A DNA stretch of 12,684 nt, taken from the NCBI GenBank assembly GCA_938039765.1, contig CALHTV010000215.1, positions 1 through 12,684 on the forward strand, in the 5' to 3' direction. A program made the translations under genes and the position numbers. Below are positions 1 through 6,752 of the stretch, one piece after another. Each line of letters opens with the position of its first letter. Positions within the stretch are counted from its first letter, which is position 1. The stretch is from an uncultured Dictyoglomus sp. (GTDB lineage: Bacteria > Dictyoglomota > Dictyoglomia > Dictyoglomales > Dictyoglomaceae). The notes below the pieces were generated by a model. The model saw only the letters and a list, made by a program, of their open reading frames with translations, was not told the origin of the DNA and searched no databases.

Positions 1-288
1 TTCTCCTCTAAAATTTCCAATATTTTTAAATACTTTTATAAAAACTTCTTGAGCTAAATCTTCTAAATCAGGTATGTTTCCAAGTTGCAAATAGAGAATA
101 TTAAGTATCTTTTTCTCATATCTTTTAACTAATAAAGCAAAAGCTTCCTTATCTCCACTCTTTATTAAAGAAATTAAGGCTTGATCTGATAATTTACTTT
201 TTTCCTCCCAGCCCAGGGGGGAAGGCTGGGAGGAATGGGTTGAAAGGGGGTATTTTCCTTTTATTATATTAATGATACTCTTTTCCAT
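1..288 (-). CDS. ECF-type RNA polymerase sigma factor (N-terminal 96 residues, runs off left edge)
   Basis: Alternative sigma factor that would direct RNA polymerase to a small set of promoters. The visible 96 codons read from an ATG at 288 and stay open to base 1. Residues 33-96 match sigma-70 region 2 of ECF factors: a LSDQALISLIKSGDKEAF start, then RYEKKILNILY, then DLEDLAQEVFIKVFKNI, the core-binding region 2.2. Region 4 lies outside the window. The start is supported by AAAGGA about nine bases upstream and by the lack of any later in-frame ATG before region 2. Residues 1-32 are an extra N-terminal stretch; residues 18-29 (HSSQPSPLGWEE) are encoded by a GC-rich perfect palindrome, very unlike the AT-rich surroundings. 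The gene starts 16 bases after the Spy-like gene and is surely cotranscribed with it. No anti-sigma gene is visible; it may follow beyond the left edge. Family call is secure, regulon inferred. Confidence 0.9.
   Translation of the reverse strand, partial: MEKSIINIIKGKYPLSTHSSQPSPLGWEEKSKLSDQALISLIKSGDKEAFALLVKRYEKKILNILYLQLGNIPDLEDLAQEVFIKVFKNIGNFRGE
202..235. repeat. GC-rich perfect palindrome inside the sigma factor gene
   Basis: A 12-base stem (TTCCTCCCAGCC at 202-213, complement at 224-235) surrounds a 10-base loop rich in G. It is almost pure G/C inside an AT-rich gene and lies in the reading frame as codons 18-29 of the sigma factor. Its composition and in-frame position recall small palindromic elements that insert into bacterial coding sequences, but I see no second copy in this window. 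It could also fold in the mRNA near the start of the sigma reading frame. It lacks a U-tract on either strand, so it is not a normal terminator. Confidence 0.7.
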
Positions 289-304
289 AAAAATTTTTCC
301 TTTA

Positions 305-943
305 TTAAAATACTTTTACTCTTATGTTACATCTCAATAACCATCTTTGAAGTTCTTTAAATTGTTTACCATCTAAAATTTCTTTCAATTCTTTAAGCAT
401 TTCAGCTCTTTTTTCCTTAATCTCTGTTTTTAATTTTTGAATCTCCTCTTTTATCTGAGACTGCTTTTCCTTATCTTGAGGACTTAATGTTCTTGCTTCC
501 AAGTTCTTCTCTTGTAGTCTAATCCTTAAATTTCTAATCTCTGACAGATATTTATCTATTATTTGTGATACCTTTTGTTTTTGTTCATTTTTAAGTCTTA
601 AAACTCTTTCTAAATTTTTCAATAAATCTTTTTTAAATTCTTCGAATATTTTGCTTTCCAGTTCTCTTAACTGGCTCAAGTTTTGTTGAAGTTTTTCAAA
701 GTCTAGTTCACCTTGTCTTAAAAGAAACTTAATCTGAGCCTGAATTCTACTCCTTTCTTTTATCAAATTTCTTAGCTCTTGGGATAATTGGAAAGTATAT
801 TTAAAAACTGGTTTTTCTCTTTCTATAATGAACACCCTTTGTCTTTCATAAAGCCCCTTTTGAAAAGGACCTGCAAAAGACACACTAATGAGGAGAAGTA
901 TTAATACCAAACCTAGTGCAACTATTTTAACCAAACTTTCCAT
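305..943 (-). CDS. Exported coiled-coil protein, Spy/CpxP (LTXXQ)-like
   Basis: Predicted periplasmic helical protein of 212 residues. Residues 5-24 are hydrophobic and end in SFAG, so this is a signal peptide or an N-terminal anchor. The rest is strongly charged helix, with two stretches resembling the LTxxQ repeats of the Spy/CpxP group: LKNEQKQKVSQII (117-129) and LDGKQFKELQRWL (190-202). Family members act as periplasmic chaperones or stress sensors. The gene sits directly upstream of an ECF sigma gene, the arrangement seen for the sensor CnrX in CnrYXH. Unlike metal-sensing members it contains no histidine and only one cysteine (C205), which argues against metal sensing. An excellent Shine-Dalgarno AAGGAGGTG stands nine bases before the ATG. 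The upstream region carries an ECF-like promoter and a 15-base palindrome. Export and helical nature are clear; family membership is probable; the role is inferred. Confidence 0.72.
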   Translation of the reverse strand: MESLVKIVALGLVLILLLISVSFAGPFQKGLYERQRVFIIEREKPVFKYTFQLSQELRNLIKERSRIQAQIKFLLRQGELDFEKLQQNLSQLRELESKIFEEFKKDLLKNLERVLRLKNEQKQKVSQIIDKYLSEIRNLRIRLQEKNLEARTLSPQDKEKQSQIKEEIQKLKTEIKEKRAEMLKELKEILDGKQFKELQRWLLRCNIRVKVF

Positions 944-975
944 ATTTACTGCACCTCCTTTTTTCTTTATCTATA

Positions 976-990
976 AAGTTAGACTAACTT
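976..990. promoter_or_regulatory. 15-base palindrome AAGTTAGACTAACTT, candidate operator
   Basis: Seven-base arms mirror perfectly around a central A, in the only non-coding gap upstream of the Spy-like/sigma operon, 33-47 bases before its start codon. It covers the -10 part of the ECF-like promoter proposed here, where a bound repressor would block transcription. The core GTTAGnCTAAC resembles the centre of DtxR/IdeR-type iron boxes, but the outer flanks do not continue the symmetry. With a one-base centre it is unlikely to act as an RNA hairpin. Confidence 0.45.
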
Positions 991-1008
991 ATGTCTTTTT
1001 TATTTCAA
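979..1008 (-). promoter_or_regulatory. Candidate ECF-type promoter of the Spy-like/sigma operon
   Basis: On the minus strand TTGAAAT is followed by 16 bases and then AGTCTAA. This is close to the ECF pattern TGAAAC-N16-CGTC known from Bacillus subtilis extracytoplasmic sigma factors, and an A-run follows the -35 element as is often seen in such promoters. It is a poor match to the housekeeping -10 element. The predicted transcript would have a leader of about 30 bases with a strong ribosome site. A very similar block with identical spacing precedes the efflux operon (8797-8826). An alternative housekeeping reading, AAGACA-N16-TATAGA, lies 11 bases further on. Confidence 0.45.
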
Positions 1009-1013
1009 GAATT

Positions 1014-2498
1014 TTATGATATTTCCCAACCTTTAGCTCTTCTAATAGCTTCCCTCCACTTTTTAATAAGTCTTTCTCTTTTTTCTTCAGTAATACACGG
1101 AGTAAAAACTTTTTCTTCTTTCCAGACTTGTTTCAACTCTTCCAAGTTTTTCCATATACCAACTCCAAGACCTGCTAAAAAAGCAGCTCCTAAAGAAGTA
1201 GTTTCTGTAATGTAAGGCCTTACCACTCTTACATCAGATATATCTGATTGAAACTGCATCAAAAAATTGTTACTTGAAGCTCCTCCGTCGACTCTTAGTT
1301 CCTTTATTTTAATACCAGTTTCATTTTCCATAAGATCTATAACATCATTCGTTTGATAAGCTATAGATTCTAGAGCTGCTCTTACGATATGTTCTTTTTT
1401 TACACCTCTTGTAATTCCTATAATCAAACCTCTAGCAAACATATCCCAGTGAGGAGCCCCTAGTCCCACAAAAGCTGGAACAAAGTAAACACCACCATTA
1501 TCATCTACCATTTTTGCTAAAATCTCACTTTCAGAGGAACTTTTAATAATCCCTAAATTATCTCTTAACCATTGAATAACCGCTCCTGCAATAAATATAC
1601 TCCCTTCTAATGCGTATCTCACCTCATTGTTAACACCATAGGCTATGGTAGTTATGAGGCCTTGAGAAGAGTATTTTATATTATCTCCTGTATTCAAAAG
1701 AATAAAACAGCCAGTCCCATAGGTATTTTTAACTACACCCTCTTCAAATCCACATTGTCCAAATAAAGCAGCTTGCTGATCTCCTGCATCTCCTGAAATA
1801 GGTATCTCTACATCTTCAAATAAATTACAAGTTCCATATATATAACTTGAGGGTAAAGGTTTAGGAAGCATACTTCTTGGAATATTCATAATTTCCAATA
1901 ACTCATCATCCCAATCCAAGGTTTTTATATTAAATAACATAGTTCTAGAGGCATTCGAATAGTCAGTAACATGCACTTTTCCCTGGGTTAAATTCCATAT
2001 TAGCCAAGTATCTACAGTACCAAAAAGCAATTTACCCTGTTCAGCTTTTTTTCTTGCCTCAGGTACATTATCTAAGATCCATTTTATCTTTGGGCCAGAA
2101 AAATATGCATCTATCACAAGTCCTGTCTTTTCTTTAATAACATCTGAAAGTCCCATATTTTTTAACTCTTCACAATAACTTGCCGTTCTTCTACATTGCC
2201 AAACAATAGCATTATAAATAGGTTCTCCTGTTTCTTTATCCCATATAATAGTAGTTTCTCTCTGATTAGTAACCCCTATAGCTGATATTTCTTTAGGCTT
2301 TATACCTGCTTTTCCTATAGCCTCCATCATAACCTCTCTTTGAGAGTTCCAAATATCCCATGGATTATGTTCAACCCAACCTGGCTTTGGAAAAATTTGG
2401 GGAAATTCCTTTTGAGCTACACTAACGATATTGCCCAAGGAATCAAAAATGATGGCTCTAGAACTTGTTGTTCCCTGATCTAAAGCAAGTATATACAT
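1014..2498 (-). CDS. glpK: Glycerol kinase
   Basis: Cytoplasmic FGGY-family kinase that phosphorylates glycerol with ATP to sn-glycerol 3-phosphate. At 494 residues it has the normal full length. Visible signatures are the N-terminal ATP-site loop [15 protein letters not shown] (5-19), glycerol-contacting N78-Q79-R80-E81 and Y132, the catalytic block [13 protein letters not shown] (236-248, base D240), NTYGTGCF (258-265), and the nucleotide-site [13 protein letters not shown] (404-416). The loop that carries the HPr-phosphorylated histidine in enterococcal and Bacillus GlpK (before GDQQ) has no histidine here, so PTS control by that route is unlikely. The start has AGAGGTG five bases upstream. 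The gene lies 59 bases after the efflux operon; a weak promoter (TTGTTA-N17-ATTAAT, 2519-2547) could drive it separately. No glycerol facilitator or glycerol-3-phosphate dehydrogenase gene is visible beside it. Very secure. Confidence 0.97.
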   Translation of the reverse strand: MYILALDQGTTSSRAIIFDSLGNIVSVAQKEFPQIFPKPGWVEHNPWDIWNSQREVMMEAIGKAGIKPKEISAIGVTNQRETTIIWDKETGEPIYNAIVWQCRRTASYCEELKNMGLSDVIKEKTGLVIDAYFSGPKIKWILDNVPEARKKAEQGKLLFGTVDTWLIWNLTQGKVHVTDYSNASRTMLFNIKTLDWDDELLEIMNIPRSMLPKPLPSSYIYGTCNLFEDVEIPISGDAGDQQAALFGQCGFEEGVVKNTYGTGCFILLNTGDNIKYSSQGLITTIAYGVNNEVRYALEGSIFIAGAVIQWLRDNLGIIKSSSESEILAKMVDDNGGVYFVPAFVGLGAPHWDMFARGLIIGITRGVKKEHIVRAALESIAYQTNDVIDLMENETGIKIKELRVDGGASSNNFLMQFQSDISDVRVVRPYITETTSLGAAFLAGLGVGIWKNLEELKQVWKEEKVFTPCITEEKRERLIKKWREAIRRAKGWEIS

Positions 2499-2557
2499 AT
2501 TACACCTCTACCCCCTTTATTAATTTTTCTGCTAATAATTTTAACAAATTTAGCGGA

Positions 2558-3142
2558 TTATTTCTTCTTGAGATAATCTACTAAATCGTTTAATTGTTTT
2601 TTATAAACAGTTAAATGATAAAAGGGATTCAAAGGCTGGCCTTTACTCCATGCCTCCATAAACTTTTGAAATTCCTGTCTTTCCTTTTCTGATAAACCTT
2701 GTACTCCCTGCTGAGCTCTTTGCTGAGGATTAAACTGAAAGGGCTGCCCTGTTTGAGGTTGTTGCGAAATCCTTTGTCTTAATTCTTCCATTCTTTTCTG
2801 TCTCTCTATTTGGAGTTTATCAAGGTATGTAATTTGAGCATCAGTCAATATTCCTTCTATACGATTTATAAATTTTTCTGCCTCCTTTTTAGGAAGTTGT
2901 TGAACCTTAGAAAGTTCTTGTAATACAGGAATAAGTTTCTGGGCTTGAACTTTTGTAATTGCTACTTTTTTATCCTTATCTAGTTCCCTTAAGTCCCTAA
3001 TTAGCCTTACTAAATACTGAACCTCTTGAGACATAAAACCTCTTCTTTGTTGAAGTTGAGGCTGAGTTTGGGCTAGAGCAAAATTCAGTGTTATAAGTAA
3101 AAAAATGAATATGCTTAAAAGAAAAACTTTCGTTAACTTCAT
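2558..3142 (-). CDS. Exported Gln-rich helical protein of the efflux operon, function unknown
   Basis: A 194-residue protein with a clear signal peptide (hydrophobic residues 6-24, ending ALAQ). Residues 60-118 hold the pattern ITKVQAQKLIPVLQEL ... EAEKFINRIEGILTDAQITYLDKL, a two-helix arrangement that I recall from small exported proteins encoded beside ABC transporters in Firmicutes, and reminiscent of LTxxQ proteins. Residues 124-148 are a low-complexity Gln/Pro linker, followed by a short charged helix (150-166) and a C-terminal segment ending in three lysines. It starts 14 bases after the permease stop, with GGAG at good distance, and closes the efflux operon. It may be a periplasmic sensor or accessory factor of the pump. 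It shares size class, export and helical character with the Spy-like protein at 305-943, but I would not claim homology without a profile search. Confidence 0.7.
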   Translation of the reverse strand: MKLTKVFLLSIFIFLLITLNFALAQTQPQLQQRRGFMSQEVQYLVRLIRDLRELDKDKKVAITKVQAQKLIPVLQELSKVQQLPKKEAEKFINRIEGILTDAQITYLDKLQIERQKRMEELRQRISQQPQTGQPFQFNPQQRAQQGVQGLSEKERQEFQKFMEAWSKGQPLNPFYHLTVYKKQLNDLVDYLKKK

Positions 3143-3156
3143 ACTATCACTCCTTC

Positions 3157-4374
3157 TTATTCATATCTTAAAGCTTCTATAGGATTAAGTTTTGAAGCTC
3201 TATAAGCAGGATAAAAACCAAAAAATACACCAACCATCACTGCCACTGTAAAAGAAAGTACCACAGGATTCAAAGTGATTACCGAAGAAAGTCCAGTGGA
3301 AGATTTTAAAAGTTGGGAAATTAAGAAACCCAAAATTATACCTATTATCCCCCCACTAATAGAGACAATAACTGATTCCATTAAAAACTGGAGAAGAATA
3401 TGGAAAGCTTTTGCTCCCACTGCTTTTCGGATTCCAATCTCCTTAATTCTTTCAGTCACACTTACTAACATTATATTCATTATACCTATTCCACCTACTA
3501 ACAAAGATATAGCTGCTATTCCTGCTAAAAAGAGAGTTAAAGCTTGCATGGATTGATTTAAAGAATTTAATATAGTAAGCTGGTTCTGTACCATGAAGTC
3601 ATCATAATTAGGATCTGCTATTTTATGCCTTTTTCTTATAATCTCCTCAATTTGAGCCTGCAATTCATTCATAACTTCAGGTTTTACGGCAGAGATGTAG
3701 ATACTATTTAAAGAATTCCCACCTTGTATTTTCCTTTGAAAAGTAGTGAGAGGAATGACTATCATATCATCTAAGTTAGCAAATCCCCCAAGTTGTCCTT
3801 GTGATTCAAGAACTCCGATAACCTTAAAAGATATACCTTGTATTTTTATAGTTTTCCCAATAGGATCATCAGTTTCAAATAAAGTTCCGGCTACAGAGGA
3901 GCCCAGAACTGCTACTTTTTTTCCTCCTTTATATTCTTCAAAGGTAAAAAATTCTCCACTTTTTATCCCGATTTCTCGAATTTTTAAATAATCTGGAGAT
4001 GTTCCCACTAATTGAGTATTAGTATTAGAGGCCATATATTTAACTTGGACATTTCGAGAAGCATATGGTACTATTGCTACAACCTTACTAGAGTCAAGCT
4101 CTTTAACTAAAGCTTCATAGTCGTCGTTAGTTATTGAACTTCTTGGAGCCCCTCTTACAAGTCCTACTCCTCTTCCAAAACGAGGAAAAACAGTTAAAAG
4201 ATTAGAACCTAAAGAAGTAAATTGTCTTTCAATAGTCAGTTTTGTTCCTTCACCCAAAGACATCAAAGCTACAACTGCTGCAACTCCAATTATTATGCCC
4301 AAAGTAGTTAAGAAAGTTCTCAATTTATTAGTAGAAAAACTATGCAAAGCCATCTTTATTATCTCTAAAAACAT
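3157..4374 (-). CDS. MacB-type ABC transporter permease
   Basis: Inner-membrane permease of a MacB-type (type VII) ABC transporter, 405 residues without a fused ATPase. Residues 1-78 form an amphipathic start and TM1 (about 20-40, TLGIIIGVAAVVALMSL). Residues 80-265 are the large periplasmic MacB_PCD domain, including LVGTSPDYLKIREIGIKSGEFF and KVAVLGSSVAGTLF. The FtsX domain follows with three membrane helices near 277-304, 330-355 and 368-392, with the conserved ERIKEIGIRKAVGAK cytoplasmic loop (308-322) and the C-terminal PAYRASKLNPIEALRYE. Such permeases work mechanotransmissively, driving substrates from the periplasm into a MacA/TolC conduit. Its ATPase partner is encoded separately upstream (8044-8751) and its adaptor ends 10 bases before. 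AGGTGG stands six bases before the chosen ATG; M8 is a less likely start. The substrate cannot be told. Confidence 0.95.
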   Translation of the reverse strand: MFLEIIKMALHSFSTNKLRTFLTTLGIIIGVAAVVALMSLGEGTKLTIERQFTSLGSNLLTVFPRFGRGVGLVRGAPRSSITNDDYEALVKELDSSKVVAIVPYASRNVQVKYMASNTNTQLVGTSPDYLKIREIGIKSGEFFTFEEYKGGKKVAVLGSSVAGTLFETDDPIGKTIKIQGISFKVIGVLESQGQLGGFANLDDMIVIPLTTFQRKIQGGNSLNSIYISAVKPEVMNELQAQIEEIIRKRHKIADPNYDDFMVQNQLTILNSLNQSMQALTLFLAGIAAISLLVGGIGIMNIMLVSVTERIKEIGIRKAVGAKAFHILLQFLMESVIVSISGGIIGIILGFLISQLLKSSTGLSSVITLNPVVLSFTVAVMVGVFFGFYPAYRASKLNPIEALRYE

Positions 4375-4384
4375 CTCCTACCAC

Positions 4385-5695
4385 CTACCTAAGAGGGATT
4401 CCTGGAATTCTTATTTGTAATTGTCCACTTCTTTGAGTATTGCTTGTAGAAGAAGTTGCAGAAGAAGGTAAGATAACAACATCTCCCTCTTTCAATCCAC
4501 TTTCTACCACTACATTGTTCCCATCTTCTTCTCCTAAAGTTATCCTAACCATCTCTCGTGTTCCATCAGCTTTTAATAACTCTACATAACTTCTCCTCTC
4601 AGTTCTCTGTACAGCTTTTAAAGGAACTAAAAGGACATTTTTTCTCTCTACTAAGATTATATCTCCATCAGCGCTCATCCCTGCTTTTAGCCTTCCATCT
4701 GGATTAGAGATTCTAACTTTAACCTTAAAAATAGGAATATTGTTAGAAATAGTTGCAATAGGAGAAATACTTACAACTTCTCCCTTAAATTCTTCATCAG
4801 GAAAAGCATCAAGAGAAATTTTTACGGGAAGTCCTATAGATACTTTTCCAATATCTGTCTCATCAACTTCTAAATTTAGATACATATTTTGGGTATTAAT
4901 AAGAGTTAGCAAAGTAGCATTAGCAGAAATTAATTGACCTTTTACCACTTTTATTCCAGTAACAATACCAGAAAAAGGAGCTCTTATTATAGTGTTTTCT
5001 AAATTTCTTTTTGCATTATCAAGATCTATTTGGGCTTTCTCTAAAGAAAGTCTACTTAATTCTAATTGTTTCTCTAGATTTTTTATTTCATTATCATAAT
5101 TGATTCTCAGCAGATTGTAATTTGTTTCAGCTTGTAAAAGAGAGTTTTTAGCCTTTTCATAAGTATATCTAGCATTTTCCAGATCATTTTGAGAAGCTAC
5201 TCCTTTTTTATATAATTCTTCCATTCTCTCTAAATTTCTCTTAGCATTTTGGACTTCAATATTAGCATTATTTTGGCTTATTTGGGCATCTTGTAAATTC
5301 TTAATAAGCTGTCTTTTTTGCGTTTCATAATTTAATTTTACCTGATCATAGTTTATTTTTGCGTTTTGATAAGATATTAAAGCTTGTTTATAAGAATTCT
5401 GATAATCCGCTTGATCTAATCTAACTAAGATTTCACCCTCTCTGACTATTCTACCCTCCTCTATCACATAAATTACAGTACCAGAAACCCTACTTACAAT
5501 ATCAAGACTTCTTTCAGGTTCCAAAATTCCATTTCCCGATACTGTAATACTTAAATCTCCTCTTCTTACCACATAGGTATTCGGTTTATTAGAGGAAGTA
5601 GAATAACTCTTGTTTCTCCCTATTATAATCCAAACACTTACTGCTATCAATGCTAATATCAAAAGACCTATTGAAAGTACTCTTTTTCTTCTCAT
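4385..5695 (-). CDS. MacA-like periplasmic adaptor (membrane fusion protein)
   Basis: Periplasmic adaptor joining the MacB-type permease to an outer-membrane channel; 436 residues. An uncleaved-looking N-terminal membrane helix spans 7-25. Domains in order: split lipoyl domain (about 60-95 and 236-266, with SGTVIYVIEEGRIVREGEIL and IIRAPFSGIVTGIKVVKGQLI), a helical hairpin (about 96-235), a beta-barrel domain (270-350, with LKAGMSADGDI) and a membrane-proximal domain (352-410). A Ser/Thr-rich tail closes the protein. The hairpin tip is KKGVASQNDLENA (163-175), the expected docking motif for TolC-type tunnels. Each hairpin arm is about 70 residues, so about 100 angstroms if straight, longer than I would expect for E. 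coli MacA (371 residues overall). It starts one base after the short TolC-like gene, with GAGGAAAAA upstream. Family call is secure. Confidence 0.94.
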   Translation of the reverse strand: MRRKRVLSIGLLILALIAVSVWIIIGRNKSYSTSSNKPNTYVVRRGDLSITVSGNGILEPERSLDIVSRVSGTVIYVIEEGRIVREGEILVRLDQADYQNSYKQALISYQNAKINYDQVKLNYETQKRQLIKNLQDAQISQNNANIEVQNAKRNLERMEELYKKGVASQNDLENARYTYEKAKNSLLQAETNYNLLRINYDNEIKNLEKQLELSRLSLEKAQIDLDNAKRNLENTIIRAPFSGIVTGIKVVKGQLISANATLLTLINTQNMYLNLEVDETDIGKVSIGLPVKISLDAFPDEEFKGEVVSISPIATISNNIPIFKVKVRISNPDGRLKAGMSADGDIILVERKNVLLVPLKAVQRTERRSYVELLKADGTREMVRITLGEEDGNNVVVESGLKEGDVVILPSSATSSTSNTQRSGQLQIRIPGIPLR

Positions 5696-5696
5696 A

Positions 5697-6740
5697 TTAT
5701 TTTTCCTCCCCTACAACTATCTTTCCTATAGATAAGAGAAGACTATCTAAACTTTTCCAATAATTATGAAGAGAAGAATAATATGAGTTTTCAGCTTTTA
5801 TAATGTTAACCTCACTATTAATAAGATCAAGCTTTGTAATTAAGCCTGCATCATATCTTATTTTTGCAATTCTATAATTTTCCTGAGCTAAATCTAAATT
5901 CTTCCTCTGTAAATTTACTTCTTTCAAAGCTGCCCTTACTTGCTCAATCTTTTGAGCTAAAGATAAACGAGTAGAAGTCAGAGTTTGTTCTAAAGTCATT
6001 TTAGCAGTTTCAAGGGAATTTTTGGCAGAAATTAGTGTGGCTTTTGGAGTGTAATCATTATCATAAAGTTTCACTTGCATTTCATAAAGTTCTACATTAT
6101 TCTTAGCTTGGACAATACTTGAAAGATTCTCTTGAGCTATATCAAAAAGCTTTTCTAAGTCTAGGTTAAAAACTTTCAACTCTAATTCCTGTAATACTAC
6201 ATCTTTCATAGGGAAAACCCCAAGAACTTGCCAAAATTGACTCCATGCTATTTCTAAATTGTTTTCTGCAGACGTTAAGGAGTTTTGAGCAGAATAGTAA
6301 TTTATTTCCGCCTGTTGAACATCAACAGAAGTAGCATTGCCCAACTCAAACTTAATCTTTGTTGCATTCAAATACTCCGAGTAATATTCAAGTTGCTTTT
6401 TATATAACTTTACTTGAGATTGGGCTTCAAGAACATTAAAGTAAGCAGTTCTAACATTTTGCATAACCTGTAATTTAGTATTCTCATACCTCACAGCTTC
6501 AAGTTTATAATTTAACTCTGCTTGTTTTAAAGCTAAAATCAAAGTGGTAGGATCTTTCTTTTTATTCTCATATTCCAATCCAGCGTTATCTAAACTAATC
6601 TTTGCAGATAGTAAATCTTTATTGTTCTGCAAAGCTATATTAAAAGCCTCATCAAATGTAAACACCTTTTGATTTTGAGAATAACCTATACCCCACAAAC
6701 TTATAATCACAAACAATACTATCAAGATCTTAATTTTCAT
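5697..6740 (-). CDS. Short TolC-family protein lacking the beta-barrel segments
   Basis: An exported 347-residue protein (signal peptide about 1-21, ending GYSQ) with the two-fold repeat of TolC-family efflux proteins. Each half has the helix-turn-helix tunnel motif: ATKIKFELGNATSVDVQQAE (126-145) and IAKIRYDAGLITKLDLINSE (291-310). In ordinary members each half also carries a two-strand beta hairpin that builds the outer-membrane barrel. Here the corresponding sites are only short turns, ENKKKDPT (58-65) and YDNDYTPK (226-233), with charged helix on both sides. The companion protein at 6753-8051 has about 45 and 70 residues there. The frame is intact, SD (AGGAGGG) strong and the gene closely packed, so decay is unlikely. 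I infer an all-helical periplasmic partner of the pump, perhaps a tunnel extension or a coiled-coil adaptor. TolC-family ancestry is confident; function is not. Confidence 0.85.
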   Translation of the reverse strand: MKIKILIVLFVIISLWGIGYSQNQKVFTFDEAFNIALQNNKDLLSAKISLDNAGLEYENKKKDPTTLILALKQAELNYKLEAVRYENTKLQVMQNVRTAYFNVLEAQSQVKLYKKQLEYYSEYLNATKIKFELGNATSVDVQQAEINYYSAQNSLTSAENNLEIAWSQFWQVLGVFPMKDVVLQELELKVFNLDLEKLFDIAQENLSSIVQAKNNVELYEMQVKLYDNDYTPKATLISAKNSLETAKMTLEQTLTSTRLSLAQKIEQVRAALKEVNLQRKNLDLAQENYRIAKIRYDAGLITKLDLINSEVNIIKAENSYYSSLHNYWKSLDSLLLSIGKIVVGEEK

Positions 6741-6752
6741 AAAATTTCCCTC

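Noticed and set aside
202..235. The palindrome as a transcription terminator between the Spy-like and sigma genes.
   Set aside because: It lies inside the sigma reading frame, 53 bases after its ATG, and neither strand has a U-tract after it.
2499..2557. A strong promoter or terminator between the efflux operon and glpK.
   Set aside because: Only a weak TTGTTA-N17-ATTAAT match is visible and there is no hairpin with a U-tract, so it was mentioned under glpK but not listed as a feature.
5697..6740. The short TolC-like gene as a pseudogene or a frameshifted copy.
   Set aside because: The frame is continuous, the signal peptide, both helical repeats and the ribosome site are intact, and both missing segments fall at equivalent places. 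This fits a designed architecture better than decay.
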